Below, piece after piece: positions 1-9,447 of a stretch of 64,000 bases of DNA. Below the pieces are notes generated by a model. That model saw only the letters and a program-made list of their open reading frames with translations, did no database searches and had not been told where the DNA came from. Source of the stretch: an uncultured Clostridia bacterium (GTDB lineage Bacteria; Bacillota; Clostridia; TANB77; CAG-508); contig CALXWP010000005.1 of the NCBI GenBank assembly GCA_944392455.1, positions 1 to 64,000 of the forward strand, written 5' to 3'. Position 1 is the stretch's first letter; each line of letters starts with the position of its first letter. Position numbers and translations under genes: made by a program.

Positions 1-75
1 AAAACGCAGTCATATGTTTTGATATTTCAAAGTATATATTTTTTAATAAATTGTGACACATCATTGACTAACCTA

Positions 76-105
76 CACACTCTTAAATAAAGGAGTGTAT
101 TTTTT
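76..105 (+). terminator. Terminator of a gene upstream of the window
   Basis: ACACTC (77-82) pairs with GAGTGT (93-98) and is followed by a run of T at 100-105. The gene it ends lies outside the window. The stem is short, so confidence is moderate. Confidence 0.5.
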
Positions 106-107
106 AT

Positions 108-136
108 TTGTAATATGTCATATTTTGTGGTATAAT
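108..136 (+). promoter_or_regulatory. Sigma-A-type promoter for the Thg1-like gene
   Basis: TTGTAA (108-113), a 17 bp spacer and a perfect TATAAT (131-136). It predicts a start near 143 and so a leader of about 145 nt before the ATG at 289. Confidence 0.6.
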
Positions 137-143
137 AACTTAT

Positions 144-262
144 GATATGTAGTTTTAAATAGTATTGGAACTTATCCACGAAATTTGATTATTATAGAAC
201 TAAATTTTTATTTAGTATTCTACATATCAAAGTCTATTTGGATAATCTTCTCCAAATAGACT
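144..262 (+). promoter_or_regulatory. Structured 5' leader of the Thg1-like gene
   Basis: GATATGTAG (144-152) pairs with CTACATATC (220-228) and encloses a smaller hairpin (CTAAAT/ATTTAG, about 200-215). A perfect 12 bp hairpin follows, AGTCTATTTGGA (231-242) with TCCAAATAGACT (251-262), ending 11 nt before the AGGGAGA ribosome binding site. It matches no riboswitch class I know. Cis-regulation is inferred from position only. Confidence 0.4.
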
Positions 263-288
263 ATAATGTTTTAGGGAGAAAGAATATT

Positions 289-966
289 ATGTGGAATAAT
301 TATTTTTATCAAGTACAAACAAAATATAGTATGAGATTAAGTTTGAAAAATCCATTAGTCTTAAGACTTGATGGAAAAGGTGTAACTAGAAATAGAAATA
401 TTAATATAATGGATAAATTTAAAGGAAGTTTCTATTATTCAATGGAAGAAGCTGCTAAACATTTTTCTCGTAGATATCATTGCCTATGTATATTTGGATC
501 AGATGAGATAAGTTTTATTGTTGATAATCCAGAATTAGTTATAAATGATTTAGAGCCAAGTGATAAATCAAATTATTCTAATGAAATAATAGCAATGTTT
601 TCACAATACTTTTTTAATTTCTTTAATTATGTTTATAAAGGAAATAGAATATTTTGGCATGGAAAATGTTTTTCAATAAATAAAGAGAAAAAAATATCAT
701 ATGTTAAATATAGATCTAGAATAATTGAAAATGTTTTAGTGACATATTTTCTAAAGAAAAAGAAAGTTAGCAAAAAGAATGGAAAAATAGAAGAGAGAGT
801 AGAGAAAGCAAAAAAATTTAAAGATTATAGCAAGCTTAAGAAAATGCAAAAAGGATTACTATATTATGATGGAGAAAAGATAAATTTTGATGATTATATA
901 AATAAAGGAGAAATTAATCCGATAAAGAAAAAAGCAAATATAAAAATTGAATTATTAGATTTTTAA
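289..966 (+). CDS. Thg1-like tRNA 3'-5' nucleotidyltransferase
   Basis: The protein (225 aa) resembles the tRNA-His guanylyltransferase/Thg1-like family, whose members add nucleotides in the 3'-5' direction and in bacteria are thought to repair tRNA 5' ends. Visible signatures are RLDGKG (D28, G29) and GSDEIS (D72, E73), matching the metal-binding Asp residues of the family, and a later HGKCFSI...YVKYRSR block corresponding to the family's FDxR...WRQ region. The Asp of FDxR is replaced by His. ATG 289 was chosen because AGGGAGA lies about 9 nt upstream; the in-frame TTG at 238 has no such site and sits inside a hairpin. It is a lone gene with its own promoter and terminator. Confidence 0.75.
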   Translation: MWNNYFYQVQTKYSMRLSLKNPLVLRLDGKGVTRNRNINIMDKFKGSFYYSMEEAAKHFSRRYHCLCIFGSDEISFIVDNPELVINDLEPSDKSNYSNEIIAMFSQYFFNFFNYVYKGNRIFWHGKCFSINKEKKISYVKYRSRIIENVLVTYFLKKKKVSKKNGKIEERVEKAKKFKDYSKLKKMQKGLLYYDGEKINFDDYINKGEINPIKKKANIKIELLDF

Positions 967-1091
967 AAAGATGAAAATATCTTATAAAAATTATGTGAAT
1001 AAGATAGTTTATAATTTCCAAGTAGTATTATAGCTAAAAATTTCAGATTTAAAGAAACAGAATACTTTAAAAGAGTTATTAATAGTTAAAT

Positions 1092-1124
1092 AAAAAGCAA
1101 TTGAATTATTTTCAATTGCTTTTT
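1092..1124. terminator. Bidirectional terminator
   Basis: AAAAAGCAATTGAA and TTCAATTGCTTTTT form a 14 bp stem around a short loop, with A-run and T-run flanks. It separates the Thg1-like gene (+) from the Lon-family gene (-) and can serve both strands. Confidence 0.8.
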
Positions 1125-1150
1125 ATGTGTTTTTATTGTAAATGCCTTTC

Positions 1151-3544
1151 TTATTTTGATTTGCTTACTTCAGCATATTTTTTTAATTTTTGATAAACTA
1201 AATAATTTACTGTACCAGCAGGGAACTTTCCGTTTTCATCTTTACTTCCAGCGGGTACACCTGTTAAAAGTTCTATTCCTTCTTCTATAGTAGAAATTGC
1301 ATAAATGTGGAACTTTCCTTCTTTTACTGCTTGGATTACTTCATCAGAAAGATTTAGATTTTTAATATTTTGTTTTGGAATAATTACACTATGAGATCCG
1401 TCTAAACCTCTCATTTTACATACTTGGAAAAATCCTTCTATTTTATCATTTACTCCACCAATTGGCTGTATATTACCTTTTTGATTTACAGATCCTGTTA
1501 CTGCAAATGCTTGGTTTATAGGAATATTAGACAAACTAGAAAGTAGGGCATATAGCTCTGTACTAGAAGCACTATCACCATCAACTCCACTATATAACTG
1601 CTCAAAACAAATACTAGCTGTAAGAGATAGAGGCATATCCTGTGCAAACATTTCTCCTAAATAACCACTAAGTATTAATATACCTTTAGAGTGTGAAGAA
1701 CCAGAAAGTTCAACTTCACGTTCAATATTTATAATTCCATTTTTTCCTGTATATGTGTTAGCTGTTATTTTTACAGGTTTTCCAAAAGTATAATCTCCGA
1801 CATTCATTATAGTAAGACCATTAATTTGTCCAACTTCAAAACCATCAGTGTCTATTAAAAGTGTATGATCATTTATCATTTCCATATATTTTTCATCATA
1901 TTTTCTAACTCTATCAATTTTTTGAGTTAATGCTTTTTCTATAAATTCTGCTGTAATAAGTTTTGACTTAGCAAGCTTTGCCCAAGTTGCAGCCTCACCA
2001 ATGATTAGAGATAAGTCTGTAAAACGTGTAGATAATTTATCTTGACTGTCTGCGAGTTTAGAAGCATATTCTACAACTTTTGCCATAGCACCTGAGTCAA
2101 GAGCTGGTAAATCTTCATGTTCACAATAACCTTTTACAAATCTTGCAAGTTTTATCATATTATCTTTGCTCATAGGTGCTTCATCAGCAAATTCTACTTT
2201 TATTTTAAATAGTTTTCTAAAATCAGGATCTATTGCAAGTAATGTTTGATAAAGATTTTCATCACCTATTAATACAACTTTTAAATCTAGAGGAATAGGT
2301 TCTGGTTTTAAAGAAACCATTACCATTGAAGAACGAGGATCAGCTGCATTTTCTATACCCAATGATTTACTTCTAAGAACCTTTTTTAGTGCATCATAGC
2401 ATAATGTATTTGTTAAAAGGTCATTTGCTTGGAATACTAAATATCCTCCATTTGCAATATGAAGAAGACCTGGTTTTAACATAGTATAATCTGTTTTTAA
2501 AGTTCCGTAATAATTTTCATATTCTAATTTTCCAAAAATATTATGATATGAATAATTTGTATCTGCTACAACAGGAGCACCTTCTATATTACTATTATCT
2601 ATAAATAGATTAACTCTATAATTAAGCCAAGGTTTGAATACTTCTGGATGAGCGGCTTGTGGTCCTTGAAGCTTACCTTCAATTTGTTTTTCATCTGTAG
2701 TAAATGAATTAATATTTTTCAAAATATCTTTTTTTACTGAATCTAAAAAATGATTGATTTTCTTATTTCTTTTATATTTTGATTTTATTAAATTGATATG
2801 TGCATTAATTGTAAGAAGAGCAACATTAGATTGCCATTCTTGTATACGCTTATCAGATTCTCTTTCTATTGATTTTATCTCTCCTATTGCTTCCATTATA
2901 TGTTGTTGAACTATTGCTGACTTACTTTCAAAATCTTTTTTTACATCATCAGCTAGATTATTAAATTCTTCTTCTGCAATTGTTTTTCCATTTAATATAG
3001 GCATCATATATATACCAGTTTGAGAAGATTTTACTGTAAATCCATATTCAGCAGATTTTTTATTTAATGCTTCTAGTAATAAATTACGCTTTACTTCAAA
3101 TTCTTGTTTAATTAAATTTTTCTCTTTTTCGAAATCTTCATTATTAAAAGTATTTTTTATATCTACTTTTATATCATCTATAAAAGATTTCATTGTATCT
3201 CTAAACTCTTTTCCTTGTCCAGCAGGTAATGATACTGCAACTGGCTCATTAGGATTATCAAAATTATATAAATAGCACCAATCATTTGGAACTTTTCTTT
3301 TTTTAGATATTGTTTTTAATAATGTTTTTACATATGAAGTTTTACCAACACCATAAGGACCTTCTACATAAACATTATACCCATTTATATCAACGCTTAG
3401 ACCAAATTCTAATGCTTTCAAACCTCTTTCTTGACCAATTCCTGTGCTAATTGATTCTAATTCATCTGTTGTTTCAAAATTAAATGCTTTAGGATCACAA
3501 GTCATTTTTAATTGTTTGTAACTTAGTTCATTTTTTCTTTTCAT
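1151..3544 (-). CDS. Lon-family ATP-dependent protease (YcbZ/LonB-like)
   Basis: The 797 aa protein has an AAA-type ATPase region with Walker A GPYGVGKTS (about 62-70), a helical middle (about 150-290) and a C-terminal Lon protease domain. The expected Ser-Lys dyad is visible as S658 in DGDSAS and K701 in GGVNDKIEG. Their 43-residue separation is the same as in classical Lon. It lacks the Lon N-terminal substrate domain and resembles the YcbZ-type family, whose substrates are poorly known. AAGGAGG precedes the ATG. It is the last gene of a minus-strand run after tsaE and tsaB-rimI, 56 bp downstream of the latter. Confidence 0.9.
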   Translation of the reverse strand: MKRKNELSYKQLKMTCDPKAFNFETTDELESISTGIGQERGLKALEFGLSVDINGYNVYVEGPYGVGKTSYVKTLLKTISKKRKVPNDWCYLYNFDNPNEPVAVSLPAGQGKEFRDTMKSFIDDIKVDIKNTFNNEDFEKEKNLIKQEFEVKRNLLLEALNKKSAEYGFTVKSSQTGIYMMPILNGKTIAEEEFNNLADDVKKDFESKSAIVQQHIMEAIGEIKSIERESDKRIQEWQSNVALLTINAHINLIKSKYKRNKKINHFLDSVKKDILKNINSFTTDEKQIEGKLQGPQAAHPEVFKPWLNYRVNLFIDNSNIEGAPVVADTNYSYHNIFGKLEYENYYGTLKTDYTMLKPGLLHIANGGYLVFQANDLLTNTLCYDALKKVLRSKSLGIENAADPRSSMVMVSLKPEPIPLDLKVVLIGDENLYQTLLAIDPDFRKLFKIKVEFADEAPMSKDNMIKLARFVKGYCEHEDLPALDSGAMAKVVEYASKLADSQDKLSTRFTDLSLIIGEAATWAKLAKSKLITAEFIEKALTQKIDRVRKYDEKYMEMINDHTLLIDTDGFEVGQINGLTIMNVGDYTFGKPVKITANTYTGKNGIINIEREVELSGSSHSKGILILSGYLGEMFAQDMPLSLTASICFEQLYSGVDGDSASSTELYALLSSLSNIPINQAFAVTGSVNQKGNIQPIGGVNDKIEGFFQVCKMRGLDGSHSVIIPKQNIKNLNLSDEVIQAVKEGKFHIYAISTIEEGIELLTGVPAGSKDENGKFPAGTVNYLVYQKLKKYAEVSKSK

Positions 3545-3600
3545 TAGTATTCCTCCTTAAAATTCTCGTTTTGTAATGTTTAAAAGTAAAATATATATAA

Positions 3601-4755
3601 TTAAACAAAAAGTGTCATTATTATAGCATTATCAGTATTATTATAATACTTTTTTCTTAAACCTATTCGTTTGAAATTAAACTTTTCATATAAATGTATT
3701 GCAGGTACATTGTGTTCATTTACTTCTAATGTAATAGATTTACAATTTATTGATTTTGAATATTGTATTATATAATTTAATAATTTAGATGCAACACCTA
3801 AATTTCTTTTATTTGTTTTTGTTGCAATATTCATAATATTTGCCTCATCAATAATTTTTAAAATTCCAACAAATCCTATAATTTCATCATTTAATTTTGC
3901 TATAAAATATGAAGAATTAGGATTATTAAAATCATTTTTTAAATTTTCTATATTCCAAAATTTATCAAAATCATTATTAAAGTTTTCAGAAATTGAATTA
4001 ATATCATCAATTGTCATTTCACAAATTTTAATTTTTTCTTCTAATGCTCTTTCAGCTTGTGATTTTTTTAGATAAATAGGGGATATAGAAGAAGAATTAC
4101 CATATTCGCCCTTATTATATTTATTTAAACTAGATTTAGCTATACTTATACTATTTTGAAAGTTTTCTTTATCTGTAGCAAAATTGATATTAATATTATT
4201 TTTAGAAATATTATTTTCTAATAAATCTTTATATATTTTAGAAGCATCACCAACAAATAGAATTCCAGTAAAATCATTATTTGATAGAATATTATTTATT
4301 TTAGATACCGTCATATTAATATCTTCTGCAAACATAGAAAGCTTATTACAATCATTTCCTTTGAAATTGTATAAGCCACAGTAAACATTATTGTTTTTTG
4401 CATCTATTAATGAACATATAAGAGTCAAATCAGATGCTTTATCTTTAACGTTATATGCTAACCCTTCTAAGGAACTAACTCCAACTACAGGAATATTTGT
4501 GACATCAGAAAAGGCCTTTATTGTTGCAATTCCAATTCTAACACCTGTAAAAGATCCTGGGCCAATTGAGCAAGCTAAAAGATCCATGTTTTGCAAATTC
4601 ATATTTGTTTCGTTAAATGCTTTATTAATCATTGGCATTAATTTTACTGAATGAGTTTTTTCATCATCATTATATAAGTTTATTAATACATCATCATTAT
4701 CTAAAATTGAAACTGTGCAGATTTTAGATGAGGTATCTATTGCTAATGTTTTCAA
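3601..4755 (-). CDS. tsaB: TsaB-RimI fusion: t6A37 tRNA modification subunit plus ribosomal-protein N-acetyltransferase
   Basis: Residues about 1-230 are TsaB (YeaZ): the N-terminal AIDTSS segment, SIGPGSFTGVRIG near residue 65 and GVSSLEGLAYN. TsaB supports TsaD in making N6-threonylcarbamoyl-adenosine 37 in ANN-decoding tRNAs. Residues about 240-384 are a GNAT acetyltransferase of RimI type, with the acetyl-CoA loop around NKRNLGVASKLL and a NVPAIHLYEKFNF motif. The start is a TTG with AAAGGAG upstream. RimI genes often sit next to tsaB and fusions are known in Clostridia. It lies directly downstream of tsaE. tsaD is not in the window. Confidence 0.9.
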   Translation of the reverse strand: MKTLAIDTSSKICTVSILDNDDVLINLYNDDEKTHSVKLMPMINKAFNETNMNLQNMDLLACSIGPGSFTGVRIGIATIKAFSDVTNIPVVGVSSLEGLAYNVKDKASDLTLICSLIDAKNNNVYCGLYNFKGNDCNKLSMFAEDINMTVSKINNILSNNDFTGILFVGDASKIYKDLLENNISKNNININFATDKENFQNSISIAKSSLNKYNKGEYGNSSSISPIYLKKSQAERALEEKIKICEMTIDDINSISENFNNDFDKFWNIENLKNDFNNPNSSYFIAKLNDEIIGFVGILKIIDEANIMNIATKTNKRNLGVASKLLNYIIQYSKSINCKSITLEVNEHNVPAIHLYEKFNFKRIGLRKKYYNNTDNAIIMTLFV

Positions 4756-4810
4756 GATTATTACTCCTTTTAATTAAAATTAATAAAATAAAAAATTAAT
4801 TTATCAGTTT

Positions 4811-5240
4811 TTAGTTATTAATATTCTCTATATTTAGTTCCCTAATATTGGGGTTATCAGAATCTTTTTTAAAAACTATTTTTGTATAAGGTTTAGGCAA
4901 AATATCTTCAATAATTTCGCCCCATTCAATGAGGCAAATTCCATTTGAAAAGTATTCTTCACCACCCATAGCGTAGAATTCATCAGAATCTTCTAATCTA
5001 TATACATCAAAATGATAGATATTTGTATCTTTTGACGTATATTCATTTACAATAGTAAAGGTAGGGCTAGAAATTTCATTTTCTAATCCAAAATGTTTTA
5101 AAACACCTTGAACAAATTTAGTTTTTCCAGATCCGAAGTTCACCACAAAGAAGAATGATATTACCAGGTTTTAAATTTTTGGCAAATTCTTCTGCAAAAT
5201 CAATTGTGTCTTGTTCACTTTTTGTAATGTATTTATCCAT
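4811..5240 (-). pseudogene. tsaE: tsaE with a single-base frameshift in the Walker A motif
   Basis: TsaE is the ATPase that works with TsaB and TsaD on t6A. The gene reads from ATG 5240 (GAAAGGTG upstream) as a normal TsaE N-terminus up to LLCGEL. An extra base at about 5135 then throws it out of frame. Removing that base restores GELGSGKTKFVQG, the expected Walker A, and the rest (SSPTFTIVNEY, FDVYRLED, IEWGE) is a normal TsaE body to 4811. Either the genome carries a disrupted copy or the base is a sequencing/assembly error; as TsaE is usually essential, an error is at least as likely. Confidence 0.8.
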
Positions 5241-5383
5241 ATTTTCACCTTTCTTTTTATTCCATCTTATTGTATATTAAAGTATATTTTTTGTAAAGAA
5301 AATATATTAAAAAAACGTAAAAAAATGAAAAAAATTAATGATAAAATAGGGAAAAATAGGAAAATAAATTTGAAAAAATTGGC

Positions 5384-5412
5384 TTGACTGGAAAAAATAT
5401 TAATGATATACT
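5384..5412 (+). promoter_or_regulatory. Promoter for the glucosaminidase gene
   Basis: TTGACT (5384-5389), 17 bp spacer, TATACT (5407-5412) preceded by TGA. The ATG is at 5462, with GAGGAGG at 5443-5449. Confidence 0.65.
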
Positions 5413-5461
5413 GTATTTGAAAAAATTGTCGAAAAAACTAAAGAGGAGGAATCTTTAAATT

Positions 5462-7705
5462 ATGATGAATACAAAAAGTAAATTAATAAAATGCATTAGC
5501 ATATTGTTAGTTTCAGTATTAATTATGGGGATTGCTATAAATATACTTTTAGAAAATAAATCAGAAGCAAAAGCTAAAACAGCAGATTATAAAAAAGGAA
5601 GCGATTTGTTAGAGGATTATCCAGGCTATTCTTCTTTATTGGATAATTTATTAGAAGAGCATCCTGATTGGTCTTTTACAATATTGTTTACAGGTCTTGA
5701 TTGGGATACTGTAATAAAAAATGAAACAACAGCTGCACATGGAAGAAACTTAGTTCAAAATAAATCAGGAGAATGGGTATGCTCAAAATGTGGAAATAAA
5801 GCATATGATAATGGAAGCTGGAGATGTGCATCTGCAGCAACAGTATCATATTATATGGACCCTAGAAATTCCTTATATGAAGACTATATTTTTCAATTTG
5901 AAAATCTAGAATGGGCTGATGGAAAATATACAATAGAAGGAATTGAACAAATTATAGATGATTGTGATTATATGCAAGGAAGCAAAATTACATACACTAA
6001 TACAAGCGGAAAAAAAGCAACAATAAATAAATCTTATGCAAAGGTTATAATGGAAGCTGCAGAACAAGCTGGAATAAGTCCATATCATTTAGCCTCAAGA
6101 ATAAGACAAGAGCAAGGACCAGGAAGCAAAGCTTCATCTACAGCAACTGGAACATATTCTGGATATACAGGATATTATAACTTCTTAAATGTTAATGCAT
6201 CAGGAAGCAGTAGTTCAGCAATTATAAAAAATGCATTAGCATATGCTAAAAAACAAGGATGGAACAATCCAGAAAAAGCAATAGAAGGTGGGGCAGAATT
6301 TTTAGCAAAAGAATATATTCAATATGGACAATCAACACTATATTTACAAAAGTTTGATGTTGATGATAGTGATGGGGATTTATATTGGCATCAATATCAA
6401 CAAAATGTATCTGCTGCAAAAACAGAAAGTCAAAGTATATTAGAAACATATAAAGATATAGATAGTAACTTGGATATGCCATTTAACTTTGTTATACCAG
6501 TTTTTGAAGATATGCCAACATCTAAATGTGCTATGCCAGGAACTCAGTCTATAGTTACACAAAATATACAAGTAGCATCATCTTCTTTAGTAGTATATAA
6601 ACAAAAAAGTAAAAGTTCTACTAAATTAAAAACACTAAAAAAAGGTGACAAAATTTTAAGAATAGAAATAGGTTCAGAAAAAGAAAATGGATATAAATGG
6701 GATAAAGTTGTTTTAAGTGACGGAACAAAAGGATATGTAGTATCAGGAACTGGATTTAAAGTTATAGATGATATTACAAATTGTAATATTACTGCAATAG
6801 CAATAGAACCAGGAAATGTAAGAAATGGACCTGGTACATCAAATACTACTACATTGTTAACACTTTCTGTGGGACAAAAAGTAACAATAATAGAAAAAGG
6901 AAAATATAACAATATAGATGGATATAATTGGTCAAGAATAGTGTTATCTGATGGAACACAAGGATATATTGTTGCAAGATATCTAGAAGAAGTATCTGAT
7001 AATGGTTCAACAGACTCAGGAAAAGATATTGTAAAAGTTGTATGTGACGGTGGATTAACATTAAGATCATCTCCTGGAACAAGTTCTAAAATATTAGGAT
7101 ATATTGATAAAGGTGAAGAACTAACAAGAATAGAAGAAGTTGCATCAACAGCAAATGGATATATATGGGATAAAGTTGTAACAGAAAATGGAACTACAGG
7201 ATATGTTGCAAGAGGAGACGACGACGAAGCATATATAAAACCAATAAGTGGTAGTGATGATGCTATAACTCCAGATGACCTTGAAGATAATAATGATGAT
7301 AACGGAAATTCATCAACTACAATAAAAGGTAGTGGATTTGAGACAAGTGGTTCTGAATTAATGTGTGAACCAGATATAACAGTAAGTGAAATAACAAAGA
7401 AAGCTTCTGATGCAGTAGTAAAGAATGCTGATGGAAAGAAAGTTACATCAGGAAATATTGGTACAGGTTATACAGTAACATATAATGGTAAAACATTTAC
7501 TGTTGTAAAACTTGGTGATACAAATGGTGATGGAGAAGTAAAATCAGTTGATTATGTTAGGGTAAAAAATGAGTTGAGAGGCAAAGCGGATTTAACAAGT
7601 AGTCAAACAAAAGCAGCTGACGTAAATAATGACGGCAAGGTATCATCAGCAGATTATGTTAGAATAAAAAATTACATGAGAGGAAAATCTTCAATTGATG
7701 TGTAA
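5462..7705 (+). CDS. Secreted beta-N-acetylglucosaminidase with three SH3-like repeats and a C-terminal dockerin
   Basis: An N-terminal hydrophobic signal (about 9-30) leads into a glucosaminidase region that includes ISPYHLASRIRQEQGPGS with probable catalytic E217, typical of LytG-type cell-wall hydrolases that cleave between GlcNAc and MurNAc. A short segment with CSKCG and WRC Cys residues (about 107-122) may bind metal. Three bacterial SH3-like repeats follow (about 370-590). The last 65 residues are a type I dockerin: two calcium-loop helices, DTNGDGEVKSVDYVRVKN and DVNNDGKVSSADYVRIKN. A dockerin implies docking to a cohesin-bearing partner. The next gene, 24 bp downstream, encodes a membrane-anchored surface protein. 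Confidence 0.85.
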   Translation: MMNTKSKLIKCISILLVSVLIMGIAINILLENKSEAKAKTADYKKGSDLLEDYPGYSSLLDNLLEEHPDWSFTILFTGLDWDTVIKNETTAAHGRNLVQNKSGEWVCSKCGNKAYDNGSWRCASAATVSYYMDPRNSLYEDYIFQFENLEWADGKYTIEGIEQIIDDCDYMQGSKITYTNTSGKKATINKSYAKVIMEAAEQAGISPYHLASRIRQEQGPGSKASSTATGTYSGYTGYYNFLNVNASGSSSSAIIKNALAYAKKQGWNNPEKAIEGGAEFLAKEYIQYGQSTLYLQKFDVDDSDGDLYWHQYQQNVSAAKTESQSILETYKDIDSNLDMPFNFVIPVFEDMPTSKCAMPGTQSIVTQNIQVASSSLVVYKQKSKSSTKLKTLKKGDKILRIEIGSEKENGYKWDKVVLSDGTKGYVVSGTGFKVIDDITNCNITAIAIEPGNVRNGPGTSNTTTLLTLSVGQKVTIIEKGKYNNIDGYNWSRIVLSDGTQGYIVARYLEEVSDNGSTDSGKDIVKVVCDGGLTLRSSPGTSSKILGYIDKGEELTRIEEVASTANGYIWDKVVTENGTTGYVARGDDDEAYIKPISGSDDAITPDDLEDNNDDNGNSSTTIKGSGFETSGSELMCEPDITVSEITKKASDAVVKNADGKKVTSGNIGTGYTVTYNGKTFTVVKLGDTNGDGEVKSVDYVRVKNELRGKADLTSSQTKAADVNNDGKVSSADYVRIKNYMRGKSSIDV

Positions 7706-7729
7706 TTCAATTGAAGAGAAAGGAAAAAT

Positions 7730-9415
7730 ATGAGTGGAAAAAAAATAAAGATCATAGGGACTATACTTTTGGTAATTACATTATGGTTTGGTTTATATAT
7801 AGTTAGCAATGCAGGTACTTTTAGTGCAAGTATATCAGACACAACAGTAGAGGTGGGAGACACCTTTACTGTTACAATAAAAGTGAGTAATGGTGCAGGT
7901 ATGTATTTAGTATCTACAAGTAATTCAAACGTATCTGTGGCTAGCGGAAGTACATATGAATTTATAGAAAATGGTTCTACTACAGTTACTTTTAAGGCAA
8001 ATAAAACTGGAACAGTTAATATTACTGCTTCTGCTGATGATATTACAGATTCAGATACTGAAGAAGAGATAACAGGAAGTAAAACTTTTAGTGTAACAAT
8101 TAAATCGGCATCATCAGGAAATTCCTCATCATCGAGTGGAAGTGATAATAGAGGAAGCAATTCATCAAGTGGAAATAGTTCATCAAGTAATGATGACGAT
8201 GATGATGAAACAACAGCACCAACATTTAGAGAAGTAAATGAAACAGTATATGTAACAGATAGCGGAATAAACGTAAGATCAAGTTATAGTACAAGTAGTT
8301 CTTCAATTGGAACTTTAAATGCAGGTGATGAATTAACAAGAACAGGTGTAGCAACAAGTGCTGTTGGTGGAATAACATGGAGTAGAATTACATATGAAGG
8401 AAGAACAGCATATGTAAGTAGTAGCTATTTAACTACAGAAAAACCAGAAGAATCAAACAATAAAGCATTAAGCTCATTAACGATTGATGGATATACTTTA
8501 ACACCAGAATTTAGTAGTGATATAACAGAATATACTTTAAATGTACCAGAGGACGTTACATCATTAGAAATAGAAGCAGTACCAGAAGATGATAATGCAG
8601 AAGTAGAAATAACAGGTAATGATGGATTGTTAGATGGTGTAAATACTGTAGAAATAAGAGTAATAGCAGAAGATGGAACTGCAAGAACATATACAATAAG
8701 TGTAACAAAAGGCGAATTTTCAACAATTGGATTATCAGAACTTAGTGTTGACGGATATACGTTAAATCCTGCATTTAGTACTGATATATATGAATATACA
8801 TTAGAAATTCATGATTTAACTGTAACCAGCTTAGATGTTAATGCTGTGGCAGATCAAGAAAATGCATCAGTTGAAATTGTTGGTAATACAGAATTAAAAC
8901 CTGGAGAAAATATTATTACGATTTTAGTTAAATCAGAAGATGGAAGTGAAATTGGAACATATCAAATAATTGTTAATATTACAGAGAGCATAGAAGAACA
9001 ATTAATTCCAGGAATAGATAATGATGACTTATTCTTATATGGTGGAATTGCTTTAGGTGTTTTAGTACTACTTATAATAATTATAGCTGTGGTAAGACAT
9101 AAAAGAAAAGTAAAAAGAGAGCAAGAAGAAGAGCCATATTACGGTGGATTTGATTCATTAAACAAAGATGTTAATAAAAAAGATGATAAATTAGATAAAA
9201 ATACAAAATTTGGTGATACACAAGACTTATCAAAAATTATAGATAATAAAAATGTTCCAAAATCAAGTGACGAAGGAAAGAACAGCGAAATAGATGAGTT
9301 AGATCCTATTAAACAACATAGAAAAAGTGTTATAGAAGAAAATTTTGGAGCAGATATAAAAAATGATGATGAAAAAGATGATAAAGGCGGAAGAAAAAAA
9401 GGAAAACATTTTTAG
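7730..9415 (+). CDS. Membrane-anchored surface protein: Ig/cohesin-like domain, SH3 domain, two cadherin-like repeats
   Basis: After a signal segment (about 7-28), residues 30-125 form a beta-rich domain (TVEVGDTFTVTIKVSN...FSVTIK) with an Ig-like or cohesin-like start. A Ser/Gly/Asp linker follows, then an SH3-like domain (about 175-240, GINVRSSYSTSSSSIGTL) and two repeats of about 90 residues, each with LSSL/LSEL, DGYTL and YTL motifs, like the cadherin-like beta-sandwich repeats of Firmicute surface proteins. A transmembrane helix (about 435-457) and a charged cytosolic tail of about 100 residues close the protein. It shares a transcript with the dockerin glucosaminidase and may be its wall or membrane partner; that is inference. 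Confidence 0.75.
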   Translation: MSGKKIKIIGTILLVITLWFGLYIVSNAGTFSASISDTTVEVGDTFTVTIKVSNGAGMYLVSTSNSNVSVASGSTYEFIENGSTTVTFKANKTGTVNITASADDITDSDTEEEITGSKTFSVTIKSASSGNSSSSSGSDNRGSNSSSGNSSSSNDDDDDETTAPTFREVNETVYVTDSGINVRSSYSTSSSSIGTLNAGDELTRTGVATSAVGGITWSRITYEGRTAYVSSSYLTTEKPEESNNKALSSLTIDGYTLTPEFSSDITEYTLNVPEDVTSLEIEAVPEDDNAEVEITGNDGLLDGVNTVEIRVIAEDGTARTYTISVTKGEFSTIGLSELSVDGYTLNPAFSTDIYEYTLEIHDLTVTSLDVNAVADQENASVEIVGNTELKPGENIITILVKSEDGSEIGTYQIIVNITESIEEQLIPGIDNDDLFLYGGIALGVLVLLIIIIAVVRHKRKVKREQEEEPYYGGFDSLNKDVNKKDDKLDKNTKFGDTQDLSKIIDNKNVPKSSDEGKNSEIDELDPIKQHRKSVIEENFGADIKNDDEKDDKGGRKKGKHF

Positions 9416-9447
9416 AAATTAAAAAATAAATAATATATCAAATTAAA

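Noticed and set aside
5130..5146. Programmed ribosomal frameshift in tsaE
   Set aside because: There is no slippery heptamer, internal Shine-Dalgarno or stimulatory structure at the shift; an insertion or sequencing error is simpler.
6246..7082. Reverse-strand reading frames inside the glucosaminidase gene
   Set aside because: They lack ribosome binding sites, have Leu/Tyr-rich low-complexity products and mirror the codon bias of the real gene.
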